Below, piece by piece: positions 24,238-32,314 of a stretch of 38,217 nt of DNA (within the stretch, counting starts at the first letter, position 1; every line of letters starts with the position of its first letter). This DNA is from Sphingobacterium sp. UBA4616 (GTDB lineage Bacteria; Bacteroidota; Bacteroidia; Sphingobacteriales; Sphingobacteriaceae). Position numbers and translations under genes: made by a program. The stretch spans positions 17,418 through 55,634 of the forward strand of contig DGIS01000016.1 in the NCBI GenBank assembly GCA_002386525.1. Reading direction: 5' to 3'. The notes beneath the pieces are model-generated. The model had not been told where the DNA came from. It was given only the letters and a program-made list of their open reading frames with translations, and did no database searches.

Positions 24238-25062
24238 ATGAGTTTAAAAATTGCAATACAAGGCGCAAAGGCATCATTTCATGAAGAAGCTGCATTTAAA
24301 TTTTTCGGAAGAGAAGTTGAAATTGTCGAATGTGATTCGTTTAAGAAAACTTGTGAATTGCTGAAGCAGAGAAAAGTCGACTATATCGTTATGGCGATCG
24401 AAAATTCAATTGCCGGAAGCCTATTACCAAACTATAATTTGCTAAGAGATTACAAGTTTCATATTACTGGCGAAGTCTACCTAAACATTCAGCAGAATCT
24501 CATGGTATTGCCTGGAGTGAAATTAAAAGATATCAAACATATCGAATCGCATCCGATTGCTATTCGCCAATGTGAAGAATTTCTTTCAGAGCTGGAAGGA
24601 GTACGTATAACGGAGGGTTCTGACACTGCGGCGACTGCAAAAATGATTGCTGAGCGCAAATTAACTGACACAGCTGCAATCGCAGGCACACTGGCCGCTG
24701 AGGTTTACGGGCTTGAAATCCTGGAGAAGAGAATCGAAACCAATAAAAAGAATGCTACCCGCTTTTTGGTATTATCGAATGAGGTAGTAGAACATAAAAA
24801 TGCAAATAAAGCATCATTATCTTTCCAAACAGGCAATACGGTCGGATCTCTAGCAACCATTTTACAATGTTTTGCAGACCAAAATATCAATCTGAGCAAA
24901 ATTCAGTCGATGCCCGTCATTGGGAAGCGCAATGAGTATGACTTTTTCGTCGACGTGGAATGGAAAAAGCAGACGGACTACGAAGCAGCTATCCGGAAAG
25001 TTCTCAAACATAGTATCAATTTCAATATTATGGGCGAATATGTCAAAAACGAAAAATTATAA
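24238..25062 (+). CDS. pheA: Prephenate dehydratase
   Basis: Converts prephenate to phenylpyruvate, the branch step to phenylalanine, in the cytoplasm. The 274-residue, monofunctional protein has the catalytic domain at about residues 4-180 (start IAIQGAKASFHEEAAFKFF, then VDYIVMAIENSIAGS and the conserved region around NKKNATRFLVLS). A C-terminal ACT domain (about 190-270, with NTVGSLATILQCFADQNINLSKIQSMP in outline) gives Phe feedback inhibition in the family. I chose the ATG at 24238; an earlier TTG at 24205 lies inside the attenuator terminator. It heads the aromatic operon with the DAHP synthase fusion and aroA. Confidence 0.95.
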   Translation: MSLKIAIQGAKASFHEEAAFKFFGREVEIVECDSFKKTCELLKQRKVDYIVMAIENSIAGSLLPNYNLLRDYKFHITGEVYLNIQQNLMVLPGVKLKDIKHIESHPIAIRQCEEFLSELEGVRITEGSDTAATAKMIAERKLTDTAAIAGTLAAEVYGLEILEKRIETNKKNATRFLVLSNEVVEHKNANKASLSFQTGNTVGSLATILQCFADQNINLSKIQSMPVIGKRNEYDFFVDVEWKKQTDYEAAIRKVLKHSINFNIMGEYVKNEKL

Positions 25063-25101
25063 TTAACAATAGCATATATAACATAGATAATCAAACTTAA
25101 C

Positions 25102-26214
25102 ATGAAAAATACATTAGACATCACTCCTTTAAAATCTTGGTTGGACACAGGAGACAAACCTTTAATCATTGCAGGCCCTTGTAGTGCTGAAACAGAAGAG
25201 CAGTTGGTATCAACAGCACATTTGTTGGCAAATACAGGAAAAGTAAATATTTTACGTGCCGGCATCTGGAAACCACGCACTCGTCCTGGAGAATTTGAGG
25301 GTATTGGTTCAATTGGCCTAGAATGGCTAAAAAGAGCAAAAGAGGAGACTGGTCTATTAACAGCGACTGAAGTTGCTACAGCGAAACATGTGGAAGAAGC
25401 TTTAGCTGCTGGTGTGGATGTGCTATGGGTAGGTGCACGTTCAACAGCGAATCCATTTACTGTCCAAGAAATCGCTGATGCTTTACAAGGTATAGATATT
25501 CCGGTATTCGTTAAAAATCCTGTAAACCCAGATTTATCTTTATGGATCGGTGCATTGGAACGTATCAATCGTGCTGGTATTAAAAAATTGGGTGCTATCC
25601 ATAGAGGCTTCTCTTCGTACGAAAAAACCGCATTTCGTAATGAACCGATGTGGGATTTAGCAATCCAATTAAAAACCGCTTGTCCTAACTTACCAATCAT
25701 TAACGATCCAAGTCACATCTGTGGAAACCGCGAATTGCTACCGTATATCGCACAAAAAGCAATGGATATGGATATGCAAGGATTGATTATCGAATCGCAT
25801 ATCGACCCATCTGTTGCATGGACTGATGCTAAACAACAAGTTACTCCTGCTGCATTAGCCGATTTGATCGATCACTTAACTTTACGTAAGGCGGCGTCCG
25901 ACAATCCTTCATTCGAAGACAAATTAGCTGAATTGCGTAGCAACATCGATAAATTAGATGACTTAATCATCCAAAAAATTGGGGAACGCATGAAAATTGC
26001 AGAGAAAATCGGAGAATACAAAAGGGATAACAATGTTACTATCTTACAAGTAAACCGTTGGGATGAGATTGTTCAAAAACGCACCAAATTAGCAGAGGCG
26101 CTTTCGTTGGGAAGTGAATTTGCGACAAAATTCCTCGAATTAATTCACAACGAATCTATTCGCAAACAAAATGTGGTCATGAACACTCAGGAACAACCAA
26201 CAGCAGAAGCATAA
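25102..26214 (+). CDS. DAHP synthase / chorismate mutase fusion
   Basis: Bifunctional enzyme: condenses phosphoenolpyruvate and erythrose-4-phosphate to DAHP (shikimate pathway entry) and rearranges chorismate to prephenate. The 370-residue protein has the type I-beta DAHP synthase domain at about residues 15-255 (IAGPCSAE, LRAGIWKPRTRPGEFEGIG, VFVKNPVNPDLSLWIGA, INDPSHICG) and an AroQ-type chorismate mutase at about 270-355 (LAELRSNIDKLDDLIIQKIGERMKIAEKIGEYK in outline). Linking the first and a late step lets the mutase part act as a regulatory domain in known relatives. It is 39 bases after pheA; its stop overlaps the aroA start as TAATG. No tyrA is in the window. Confidence 0.95.
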   Translation: MKNTLDITPLKSWLDTGDKPLIIAGPCSAETEEQLVSTAHLLANTGKVNILRAGIWKPRTRPGEFEGIGSIGLEWLKRAKEETGLLTATEVATAKHVEEALAAGVDVLWVGARSTANPFTVQEIADALQGIDIPVFVKNPVNPDLSLWIGALERINRAGIKKLGAIHRGFSSYEKTAFRNEPMWDLAIQLKTACPNLPIINDPSHICGNRELLPYIAQKAMDMDMQGLIIESHIDPSVAWTDAKQQVTPAALADLIDHLTLRKAASDNPSFEDKLAELRSNIDKLDDLIIQKIGERMKIAEKIGEYKRDNNVTILQVNRWDEIVQKRTKLAEALSLGSEFATKFLELIHNESIRKQNVVMNTQEQPTAEA

Positions 26215-27464
26215 TGAATCAACAAGTCATCACGCTGACGCATCCTTCAAAAAAAATACAGGGTACGGTTCAACTCACAGGTTCAAAATCTGAGAGCAAC
26301 CGTGCTCTTATTATCCAATCATTGAGCAAAGGACAAGTTGAAATAGCCAACCTTTCTGAAGCTGCAGATACGGTAACGTTAAACCATGTGCTGCAGATTG
26401 CTTCCGATCCGAAACCAGGATTCAACACGATTGACATCGGTCCCGCAGGAACGGCCATGCGATTCTTAACGGCTTACCTCAACCTTGTCAAAGGAAATTT
26501 TATCCTTACAGGTACGGAACGCATGCAACAGCGTCCTATAGGTATATTGGTTGATGCCATGAAAGAGATTGGCGCTGACATCCACTATGAAAAGAAAGTC
26601 GGATACCCTCCTTTGAAGATTGAGGGCGGGCTGTTTCAAGGAAAAGACCGTGTCAAGATTAAGGGAGATATCAGCAGCCAATATATATCAGCCCTCTTAT
26701 TAATTGCACCAGCATTAAAAAAAGGGCTTACTTTAGAGATTGAGGGTGAATTAACCTCCAAACCTTACGTATCCATGACGTTGGATATGTTAAAAAGTGT
26801 AGGAATTCAACATGAGTGGACGAACAACGCGATTAAAATTGCGCCGCAGACATTTGATAAACAAACAATATATGTCGAGCCAGATTGGAGCGCTGCTTCC
26901 TATTGGTACGCTATCGTCGCACTGGCAGATGCGAATGCATCGATCGTATTGCCTGGATTAAGAAAAAATAGCTTACAGGGTGATATTGCGATTATAAGCA
27001 TTATGGAGCATTTCGGTGTACAGTCAAGCTTTGAATCAGACGGATTACATTTAAATAAAAAGTTAATCGATTCGGACATAAGCTTATTCAACTTTAAAGA
27101 ATGTCCCGATCTCGCACAAACTGTGGTTGTTGTCGCGGCTGCGTTAAAACGCGATGTATCCTTTACGGGCTTGGAAACTTTAAAAATCAAGGAGACTGAC
27201 CGTATTGCAGCACTGCAGAAGGAAATTGCGAAATTTGGAGCCGAGCTGATTGAAGATGGCGATACCTACCACCTGAAAACAGCACGGGTATATCAGCCTG
27301 AAGAGGTCACCTTCGATACTTACGAAGATCACCGCATGGCGATGGCGTTCGCACCACTGGCATTAGTTTTTGACCAGATTAAGATCGCTGAACCTCAAGT
27401 TGTAGAAAAATCATATCCTGATTTTTGGAATCATTTACAAGCGCAAGCTTTTGTCATTGACTAG
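26214..27464 (+). CDS. aroA: 3-phosphoshikimate 1-carboxyvinyltransferase (EPSP synthase)
   Basis: Joins phosphoenolpyruvate to shikimate-3-phosphate, the sixth shikimate step; the fold is shared with MurA. The 416-residue protein has the substrate-binding start LTGSKSESNRALI (near 22-34), the segment DIGPAGTAMRFLTAYL (PEP-binding Gly-x-Ala region), the conserved WSAASYWYA, IKETDRIAAL and the C-terminal DHRMAMAFAPLAL. The GPAGTAMR loop has Ala before Gly-Thr-Ala, as commonly seen in EPSP synthases; I do not infer a glyphosate phenotype. The start overlaps the upstream stop by one base (TAATG). It is the last gene before the hairpin at 27472-27504. Confidence 0.95.
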   Translation: MNQQVITLTHPSKKIQGTVQLTGSKSESNRALIIQSLSKGQVEIANLSEAADTVTLNHVLQIASDPKPGFNTIDIGPAGTAMRFLTAYLNLVKGNFILTGTERMQQRPIGILVDAMKEIGADIHYEKKVGYPPLKIEGGLFQGKDRVKIKGDISSQYISALLLIAPALKKGLTLEIEGELTSKPYVSMTLDMLKSVGIQHEWTNNAIKIAPQTFDKQTIYVEPDWSAASYWYAIVALADANASIVLPGLRKNSLQGDIAIISIMEHFGVQSSFESDGLHLNKKLIDSDISLFNFKECPDLAQTVVVVAAALKRDVSFTGLETLKIKETDRIAALQKEIAKFGAELIEDGDTYHLKTARVYQPEEVTFDTYEDHRMAMAFAPLALVFDQIKIAEPQVVEKSYPDFWNHLQAQAFVID

Positions 27465-27471
27465 TAGATTA

Positions 27472-27504
27472 AAACAGGGATTAAATCAACATTAATCCCT
27501 GTTT
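27472..27504 (+). terminator. Hairpin after aroA
   Basis: Perfect 13-bp stem (27472-27484 with 27492-27504), 7-base loop. The T-tract is only the last three bases, so termination may be partial. It separates the attenuated operon from aroC. Confidence 0.65.
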
Positions 27505-27567
27505 CCACCTATTGTACCCCAACAGGCTTTTCGCCTGGGACAAAATCATGCAATACAATCCTTAAGG

Positions 27568-27597
27568 TTTAGGACAGGTGGCAAATCCATAAATTTG
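27568..27597 (+). promoter_or_regulatory. Promoter candidate of aroC
   Basis: TTTA (27568-27571), 18 bases, then TAAATTTG (27590-27597). The -7 box matches the consensus fully and the -33 box has one mismatch. It gives aroC and the ROK gene their own start, outside the pheA attenuator. Confidence 0.5.
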
Positions 27598-27666
27598 TAT
27601 TCCTTCTCAAGCTTTACAATTGCATATAAAGGCAAATTTATTTAAGTTTATTGAAATTTAATTTTT

Positions 27667-28773
27667 ATGGCAGGAAATTCATTTGGCGACTTATTCAGAA
27701 TAAGCACTTTTGGCGAATCACATGGCAAAGCTATCGGTGTAATTATTGATGGTTGCCCTTCAAATATAATAATAGACGAGGATTTTATCCAATCCGAGCT
27801 CGACAAACGAAAACCAGGTCAATCCAAAATCACGACGCAAAGGAAAGAGAGTGATACAGCGCAAATATTATCCGGTGTATTCGAAGGAAAATCAACAGGT
27901 ACACCTATTGCGATTGTCATTCCAAATGAAGATCAGCGTTCGAAAGATTACACACATATCAAAGATATTTTCAGACCTTCTCATGCTGATTTCACCTATC
28001 AGATGAAATATGGCATCCGTGACTATCGCGGTGGAGGGCGTTCTTCTGCAAGGGAGACTGCTGCTCGTGTTGCTGCTGGTGCTGTTGCGAAGAGCTTTCT
28101 AAAACAATTTGGTATAGAAATCTTTGCCCACGTTTCTGGAGTTGGTACTATTGAAGCACAAAATGTGGATACAAAAGATCTAAAGAGCCTTCTTGATTTA
28201 CGGGAATCCAACATCGCACGTTGCGCGGATCCAGCAACAGCAAATGAAATGGTTGAATTTATCGATTCTATCAGAAAAGCTGGTGATACTGTTGGTGGAC
28301 GTATATCGGCTGTCATCAGACATGTCCCCGTAGGCTTAGGCGAACCCGTCTTTGATAAACTACATGCGGATCTGGCCAAGGCAATGATGAGCATCAATGC
28401 TGTACATGGTTTTGAATATGGTTCAGGTTTTGCTGGATCAGAGTTGCGAGGTTCCGAACATAATGATATATTTGTAGCAGATGACCATGATTTAACTCGA
28501 GTGCACACGCATACCAACTTCTCTGGAGGTATTCAGGGCGGGATTTCAAATGGTATGGATATTACGTTCAAAGTAGCATTTAAGCCTGTTGCCACTATCA
28601 TGAGAGATCAAGAGACGGTAGATGTCCATGGCAACCCTGCTATTGCTAGTGGCAAGGGAAGACATGACCCTTGCGTTGTTTCGAGAGCAGTAATTATTGT
28701 GGAAGCCATGGCAGCACTTGTAATCGCGGATCATCTACTTAAAAATCAAAGTTACAAACATGCTGCAAGATAA
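27667..28773 (+). CDS. aroC: Chorismate synthase
   Basis: Forms chorismate from EPSP using reduced FMN, the last common shikimate step. The 368-residue protein carries the family signatures [14 protein letters not shown] near the N-terminus (residues 18-31), [27 protein letters not shown] (about 116-142) and the C-terminal [28 protein letters not shown]. It is in the same direction as the aromatic operon but 202 bases after aroA, beyond a hairpin. The 3' end overlaps the ROK gene by 14 bases, suggesting cotranscription. Confidence 0.97.
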   Translation: MAGNSFGDLFRISTFGESHGKAIGVIIDGCPSNIIIDEDFIQSELDKRKPGQSKITTQRKESDTAQILSGVFEGKSTGTPIAIVIPNEDQRSKDYTHIKDIFRPSHADFTYQMKYGIRDYRGGGRSSARETAARVAAGAVAKSFLKQFGIEIFAHVSGVGTIEAQNVDTKDLKSLLDLRESNIARCADPATANEMVEFIDSIRKAGDTVGGRISAVIRHVPVGLGEPVFDKLHADLAKAMMSINAVHGFEYGSGFAGSELRGSEHNDIFVADDHDLTRVHTHTNFSGGIQGGISNGMDITFKVAFKPVATIMRDQETVDVHGNPAIASGKGRHDPCVVSRAVIIVEAMAALVIADHLLKNQSYKHAAR

Positions 28774-29614
28774 TTATGTCGTAGGTGTTGATATTGGAGG
28801 CACACATATTTCTGCCTGTATCATTGACACAAAACAATGGAATATATACCTAGAAAACGTGGCCAGAAACCACGTTTTTTCTCAAGGAGATGCTAAAACG
28901 ATTTTACAAACCTGGGCGTCAGCTATTAGTGATATCATAGCCACCTCTCCTGCTCCTATTCAGTTCATCGGAATTGCCATGCCAGGACCATTTGACTACG
29001 AAAATGGAATATCCAAGATACAAGGACAAAGCAAATATGACCATCTTTACAACCAAGATATCAAAACTCTGTTAGCTAAGGAACTGGGACTTTCTCCTAT
29101 GTCTATTCACTTTATCAATGATGCAGCTGCTTTCTTACAAGGCGAAATATTCGTACAACAACTGCAAACGAATAAGCGGATACTAGGAATTACATTGGGC
29201 ACTGGGCTTGGGTCTGCGGTTTGGAATAAAGGCGAGAAGGCTTTTGATGCGGCCTTATGGAATAGCCCTTATGAAGATTGTATCTTTGAGGAGTTTCTGG
29301 TTACGCGATGGTTCGTAAAACGTTTCAAAGAAATAGCAGGTAAGGATGTGACAGGACTGAAAGAAATTTTAGATCATTATAGGGAAACTGCGGAGTTTCA
29401 AATCATCAAAGATGAATATGCTAAACATCTATTTGATTTTATGCAGTTTTTCTCGGACAAACATTCATCTGAACTATTTATTGTAGGTGGCAATATTGCA
29501 AAAGCACTGCCTATTTTCATCGCGGATCGAAAAGAATTTGAAAGATTCCAAATTTACACGGCCATACTCGGCGAAAAAGCGGCAATGATCGGTGCTGCAA
29601 GTATATTCAGCTAA
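28760..29614 (+). CDS. ROK-like sugar kinase (zinc motif absent)
   Basis: A 284-residue protein of the actin-fold ROK sugar kinase group. The ATP phosphate-binding motif [10 protein letters not shown] (residues 8-17), [15 protein letters not shown] (near 73-87), [11 protein letters not shown] (Asp in the catalytic position) and GTGLGSAVW are clear. The classical ROK zinc-binding CxCGxxGC motif is missing; the equivalent stretch reads [17 protein letters not shown]-terminal [12 protein letters not shown] is the adenosine motif. The substrate is therefore uncertain; glucose or N-acetyl sugars are typical. It overlaps aroC by 14 bases, yet no metabolic link to aromatic synthesis is apparent. Confidence 0.82.
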   Translation: MLQDNYVVGVDIGGTHISACIIDTKQWNIYLENVARNHVFSQGDAKTILQTWASAISDIIATSPAPIQFIGIAMPGPFDYENGISKIQGQSKYDHLYNQDIKTLLAKELGLSPMSIHFINDAAAFLQGEIFVQQLQTNKRILGITLGTGLGSAVWNKGEKAFDAALWNSPYEDCIFEEFLVTRWFVKRFKEIAGKDVTGLKEILDHYRETAEFQIIKDEYAKHLFDFMQFFSDKHSSELFIVGGNIAKALPIFIADRKEFERFQIYTAILGEKAAMIGAASIFS

Positions 29615-29653
29615 GAAATCAATCCAACGCTTAGCATATTGGCATTGGTCATT

Positions 29654-29697
29654 CAGAAAAATACCCATCTATTAAAACATAGATGGGTATTTTTCTG
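29654..29697. terminator. Bidirectional terminator between the ROK and E1 genes
   Basis: Perfect 19-bp stem (29654-29672 with 29679-29697), 6-base loop TAAAAC. It serves convergent genes; five-T runs lie in the outer parts of each arm. The right arm and loop contain the last codons and stop of the E1 gene. Confidence 0.85.
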
Positions 29698-32086
29698 GAT
29701 TAGCTTCATGCATAATCGCATAAACTGTCTCAACAACATCGTCGGAGGATGGCTTGGAGAAATAGTCTCCATCTGAACCATATGGCGGGCGATGTGCCTT
29801 TGCAGTTAGTGTTCGTGGTTGACTATCCAACAAATAGTAGCCATTTTGCTTCTCTAATATCTCTTGTAAGATAAAAGCAGAAGCGCCACCAGGGACATCC
29901 TCATCCACAATTAACAGTTTATTTGTTTTTTTCAAAGATTCCGCACAAAGTTTTCCTTTGTCAAAAGGTTGTAATGTTTGTGCATCAATTATTTCAATAA
30001 ATATTCCCAAGCGTTCCAATTCAACGGCCGCTTCCTCAACGACACGTAAAGTTGAGCCATAGGATACCACAGTAATATCCTCCCCCTCTTTCACGCATTC
30101 CGCATAACCGATTGGCACTGTAAATTCACCGACGTTTTCTGGTAAGCGTTCCTTCAGACGATAACCATTCAGACATTCAATGACAATAGCTGGCTCATCT
30201 GAGCGAAACAAGGTATTATACATACCTGCTGCCTGGGTCATATTACGCGGCACGCATACATGTAAACCTCTCAGGGCGCCTAAAATTACCGACATCGGCG
30301 ATCCGGAGTGCCATATACCTTCTAATCGATGGCCGCGCGTACGAATAATTACGGGTGCTTTCTGTCCAGCAAAGGTACGGTAACTTAAAGTTGCCAAATC
30401 GTCACTTGCTACTGTAATGCCGTAAATTAGGTAGTCTAAATATTGGATTTCGGCTATCGGACGGAAGCCGCGGATCGCCAAACCAAGCCCTTTACCTATA
30501 ATTGAATTCTCCCGAATACCGGTATCAAATACACGATGTACACCAAGTTTCTCCTGTAATCCCGCAAAACCCTGATTCACATCTCCAATTTTACCCACAT
30601 CTTCTCCGAAAGCCAACAGCCTTTCGTCACGTCTAAAGTTCTCCTCAAAGCATAAATTCAGGACTTCACGGCCGTCGACAACTTTAGCCTCTTCACTGTA
30701 CAAAGCAGGAACAATCTTTACATGGGCAGGAGAATCGACACCAGCTGTAAACAACTTCGAGTTATAACGTTTCTCATTAACCGCATGCTTTTCTTTGTAC
30801 CAACTTAATAATTGCTGACGTTCTTCACTATGCTGTCCTTTCAGCTCATGCAGCACCTTGCGAACCTGACCGTACACCTCTTTTAAAGAAGGTTCAACCA
30901 TCGATTGCAATTTTTTGGAAGCAAAATCGGCGCGTTCGTTCGGAATACCCTGAAGTAAATCTATGGCTTCCTTTGCCTCTATGCTCAACGTTTTGATATA
31001 ATCGGTCCAAGCTCGCTTTTGTTCTTGACGAACATGATCTTTAGCCTGTTGATCCAGTTGCTCCAGCTCTTCTAAGGTGGCGATTCCCGAACTTATTATC
31101 CACTCTTTCATTTTTGCGATGCAATCGAAGTCAGTCTCCCATTGTAATCTTTCCTGAGATTTATAACGCTCATGTGAACCTGAAGAAGAATGCCCTTGGG
31201 GCTGTGTCAGTTCGGTCACGTGGATCAAACAAGGAATATGTTTCTCACGGGCAATATGGGCAGCCTGTTCATAAGTTTCACATAATCCTGCATAATCCCA
31301 TCCTCTCACTTTGAATATTTCAATCCCGTTGGTCAATTCTTCCTTCTGAAATCCTTGAAGCACTTCTGAAATATCTCCTTTCGTTGTTTGAATTTCGTTC
31401 GGTACAGATATGCCATATCCGTCATCCCAAATGGAAATCACGGTCGGAATCTGGTGAACCCCTACTGCGTTAATGACTTCAAAAAATACACCTTCAGAAG
31501 TAGCAGCATTGCCGATAGAACAAAAGGCAACTTCGCTTCCTTTATTTGAAAAATAAGATAGGTAATCTAAATTTCTATTCTGCTTATACAGTTTGGAAGC
31601 CAAGCCCAAGCCTAGCAGCCTTGCCATCTGCCCTCCTGTTGTCGAAATATCTGAAAACGAATTTTTTTGAGCCATTTGATTCAACCAGTTTCCCTGATCA
31701 TCCACAACGCGTGTCGAAAAATGGCAATTCATTTGTCTTCCTGCAGAAGAAGGATCTGCCTCTACATCGGGATGGGCATACAGTTGAGAGAAAAAATGGT
31801 AGACATTACTGATGCCTGAAGCAAATATAAATGTTTGGTCACGGTAATATCCCGATCGCCAATCTCCGTTTCTGAAAACTTTGGCCATCGCGATTTGTGC
31901 CAATTCTTTTCCATCGCCAAAAATACCAAACTTAGCCTTACCTGTAAGTACTTCTTTACGTCCCAATAAACTCACGTAACGACTTTCCAAGGCAGTTCGA
32001 TAATCATTCACAATAATCTTCTTGAACTCATCAAAGCTCAAAGTGGAAATAGATTCATTGTTTTGGTCAAATGCAGTATCAAACAT
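29672..32086 (-). CDS. Fused E1 alpha/beta 2-oxo acid dehydrogenase component
   Basis: Thiamine-diphosphate-dependent E1 that decarboxylates a 2-oxo acid and passes the acyl group to lipoylated E2. The 804-residue protein joins an E1-alpha half (about 1-460; EVAFCSIGNAATSEGVFFEVINAVGVHQIPTVISIWDDGYGISVPNEIQ in outline, the cofactor-binding region) to an E1-beta half (about 470-804; FGEDVGKIGDVNQGFAGLQEKLG, then IAEIQYLDYL, and a transketolase C-terminal domain from about 665). Such fusions in Bacteroidota are often annotated as branched-chain (2-oxoisovalerate) E1. The substrate cannot be read with confidence, and no E2 or E3 gene is nearby. The ATG is at 32084-32086. Confidence 0.88.
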   Translation of the reverse strand: MFDTAFDQNNESISTLSFDEFKKIIVNDYRTALESRYVSLLGRKEVLTGKAKFGIFGDGKELAQIAMAKVFRNGDWRSGYYRDQTFIFASGISNVYHFFSQLYAHPDVEADPSSAGRQMNCHFSTRVVDDQGNWLNQMAQKNSFSDISTTGGQMARLLGLGLASKLYKQNRNLDYLSYFSNKGSEVAFCSIGNAATSEGVFFEVINAVGVHQIPTVISIWDDGYGISVPNEIQTTKGDISEVLQGFQKEELTNGIEIFKVRGWDYAGLCETYEQAAHIAREKHIPCLIHVTELTQPQGHSSSGSHERYKSQERLQWETDFDCIAKMKEWIISSGIATLEELEQLDQQAKDHVRQEQKRAWTDYIKTLSIEAKEAIDLLQGIPNERADFASKKLQSMVEPSLKEVYGQVRKVLHELKGQHSEERQQLLSWYKEKHAVNEKRYNSKLFTAGVDSPAHVKIVPALYSEEAKVVDGREVLNLCFEENFRRDERLLAFGEDVGKIGDVNQGFAGLQEKLGVHRVFDTGIRENSIIGKGLGLAIRGFRPIAEIQYLDYLIYGITVASDDLATLSYRTFAGQKAPVIIRTRGHRLEGIWHSGSPMSVILGALRGLHVCVPRNMTQAAGMYNTLFRSDEPAIVIECLNGYRLKERLPENVGEFTVPIGYAECVKEGEDITVVSYGSTLRVVEEAAVELERLGIFIEIIDAQTLQPFDKGKLCAESLKKTNKLLIVDEDVPGGASAFILQEILEKQNGYYLLDSQPRTLTAKAHRPPYGSDGDYFSKPSSDDVVETVYAIMHEANPEKYPSMF

Positions 32087-32103
32087 ATTCTTTTTTGTTT
32101 CAA

Positions 32104-32111
32104 CAAATTTA
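32104..32111 (-). promoter_or_regulatory. -7 promoter box of the E1 gene
   Basis: Minus strand reads TAAATTTG, 17 bases before the ATG. No -33 TTTG is seen at the usual spacing. Confidence 0.4.
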
Positions 32112-32140
32112 ACAAAAATATTATTCTATATAATTGGTGT

Positions 32141-32205
32141 TTGTCAAATAAATTGACAATCGACAGTCCTCATTTGAAATAGAATATTCTAATTTATCAA
32201 ATTAG
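32141..32205. promoter_or_regulatory. Two operator-like palindromes in the E1/helicase divergent region
   Basis: TTGTCAA-N5-TTGACAA (32141-32159) and CTAATTT-ATC-AAATTAG (32189-32205) are perfect inverted repeats 29 bases apart, in the 228-base region between divergent genes. They may bind regulators of either gene. The A/T richness raises the chance of accidental symmetry, mainly for the second. Confidence 0.35.
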
Positions 32206-32314
32206 TACTTTTTGATAAAAAATCCTAATTTACATAGACTTTTTTATACCTATAACGACGTAAAACCAGCTTTGTCCTTTTTAATTTCTATTTTTGGATT
32301 TTATATTCATTATT

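Noticed and set aside
27631..27640. Reverse-oriented TAAATTTG box upstream of aroC
   Set aside because: It would start a minus-strand transcript with no gene in reach, and no -33 box is present; probably chance in A/T-rich sequence.
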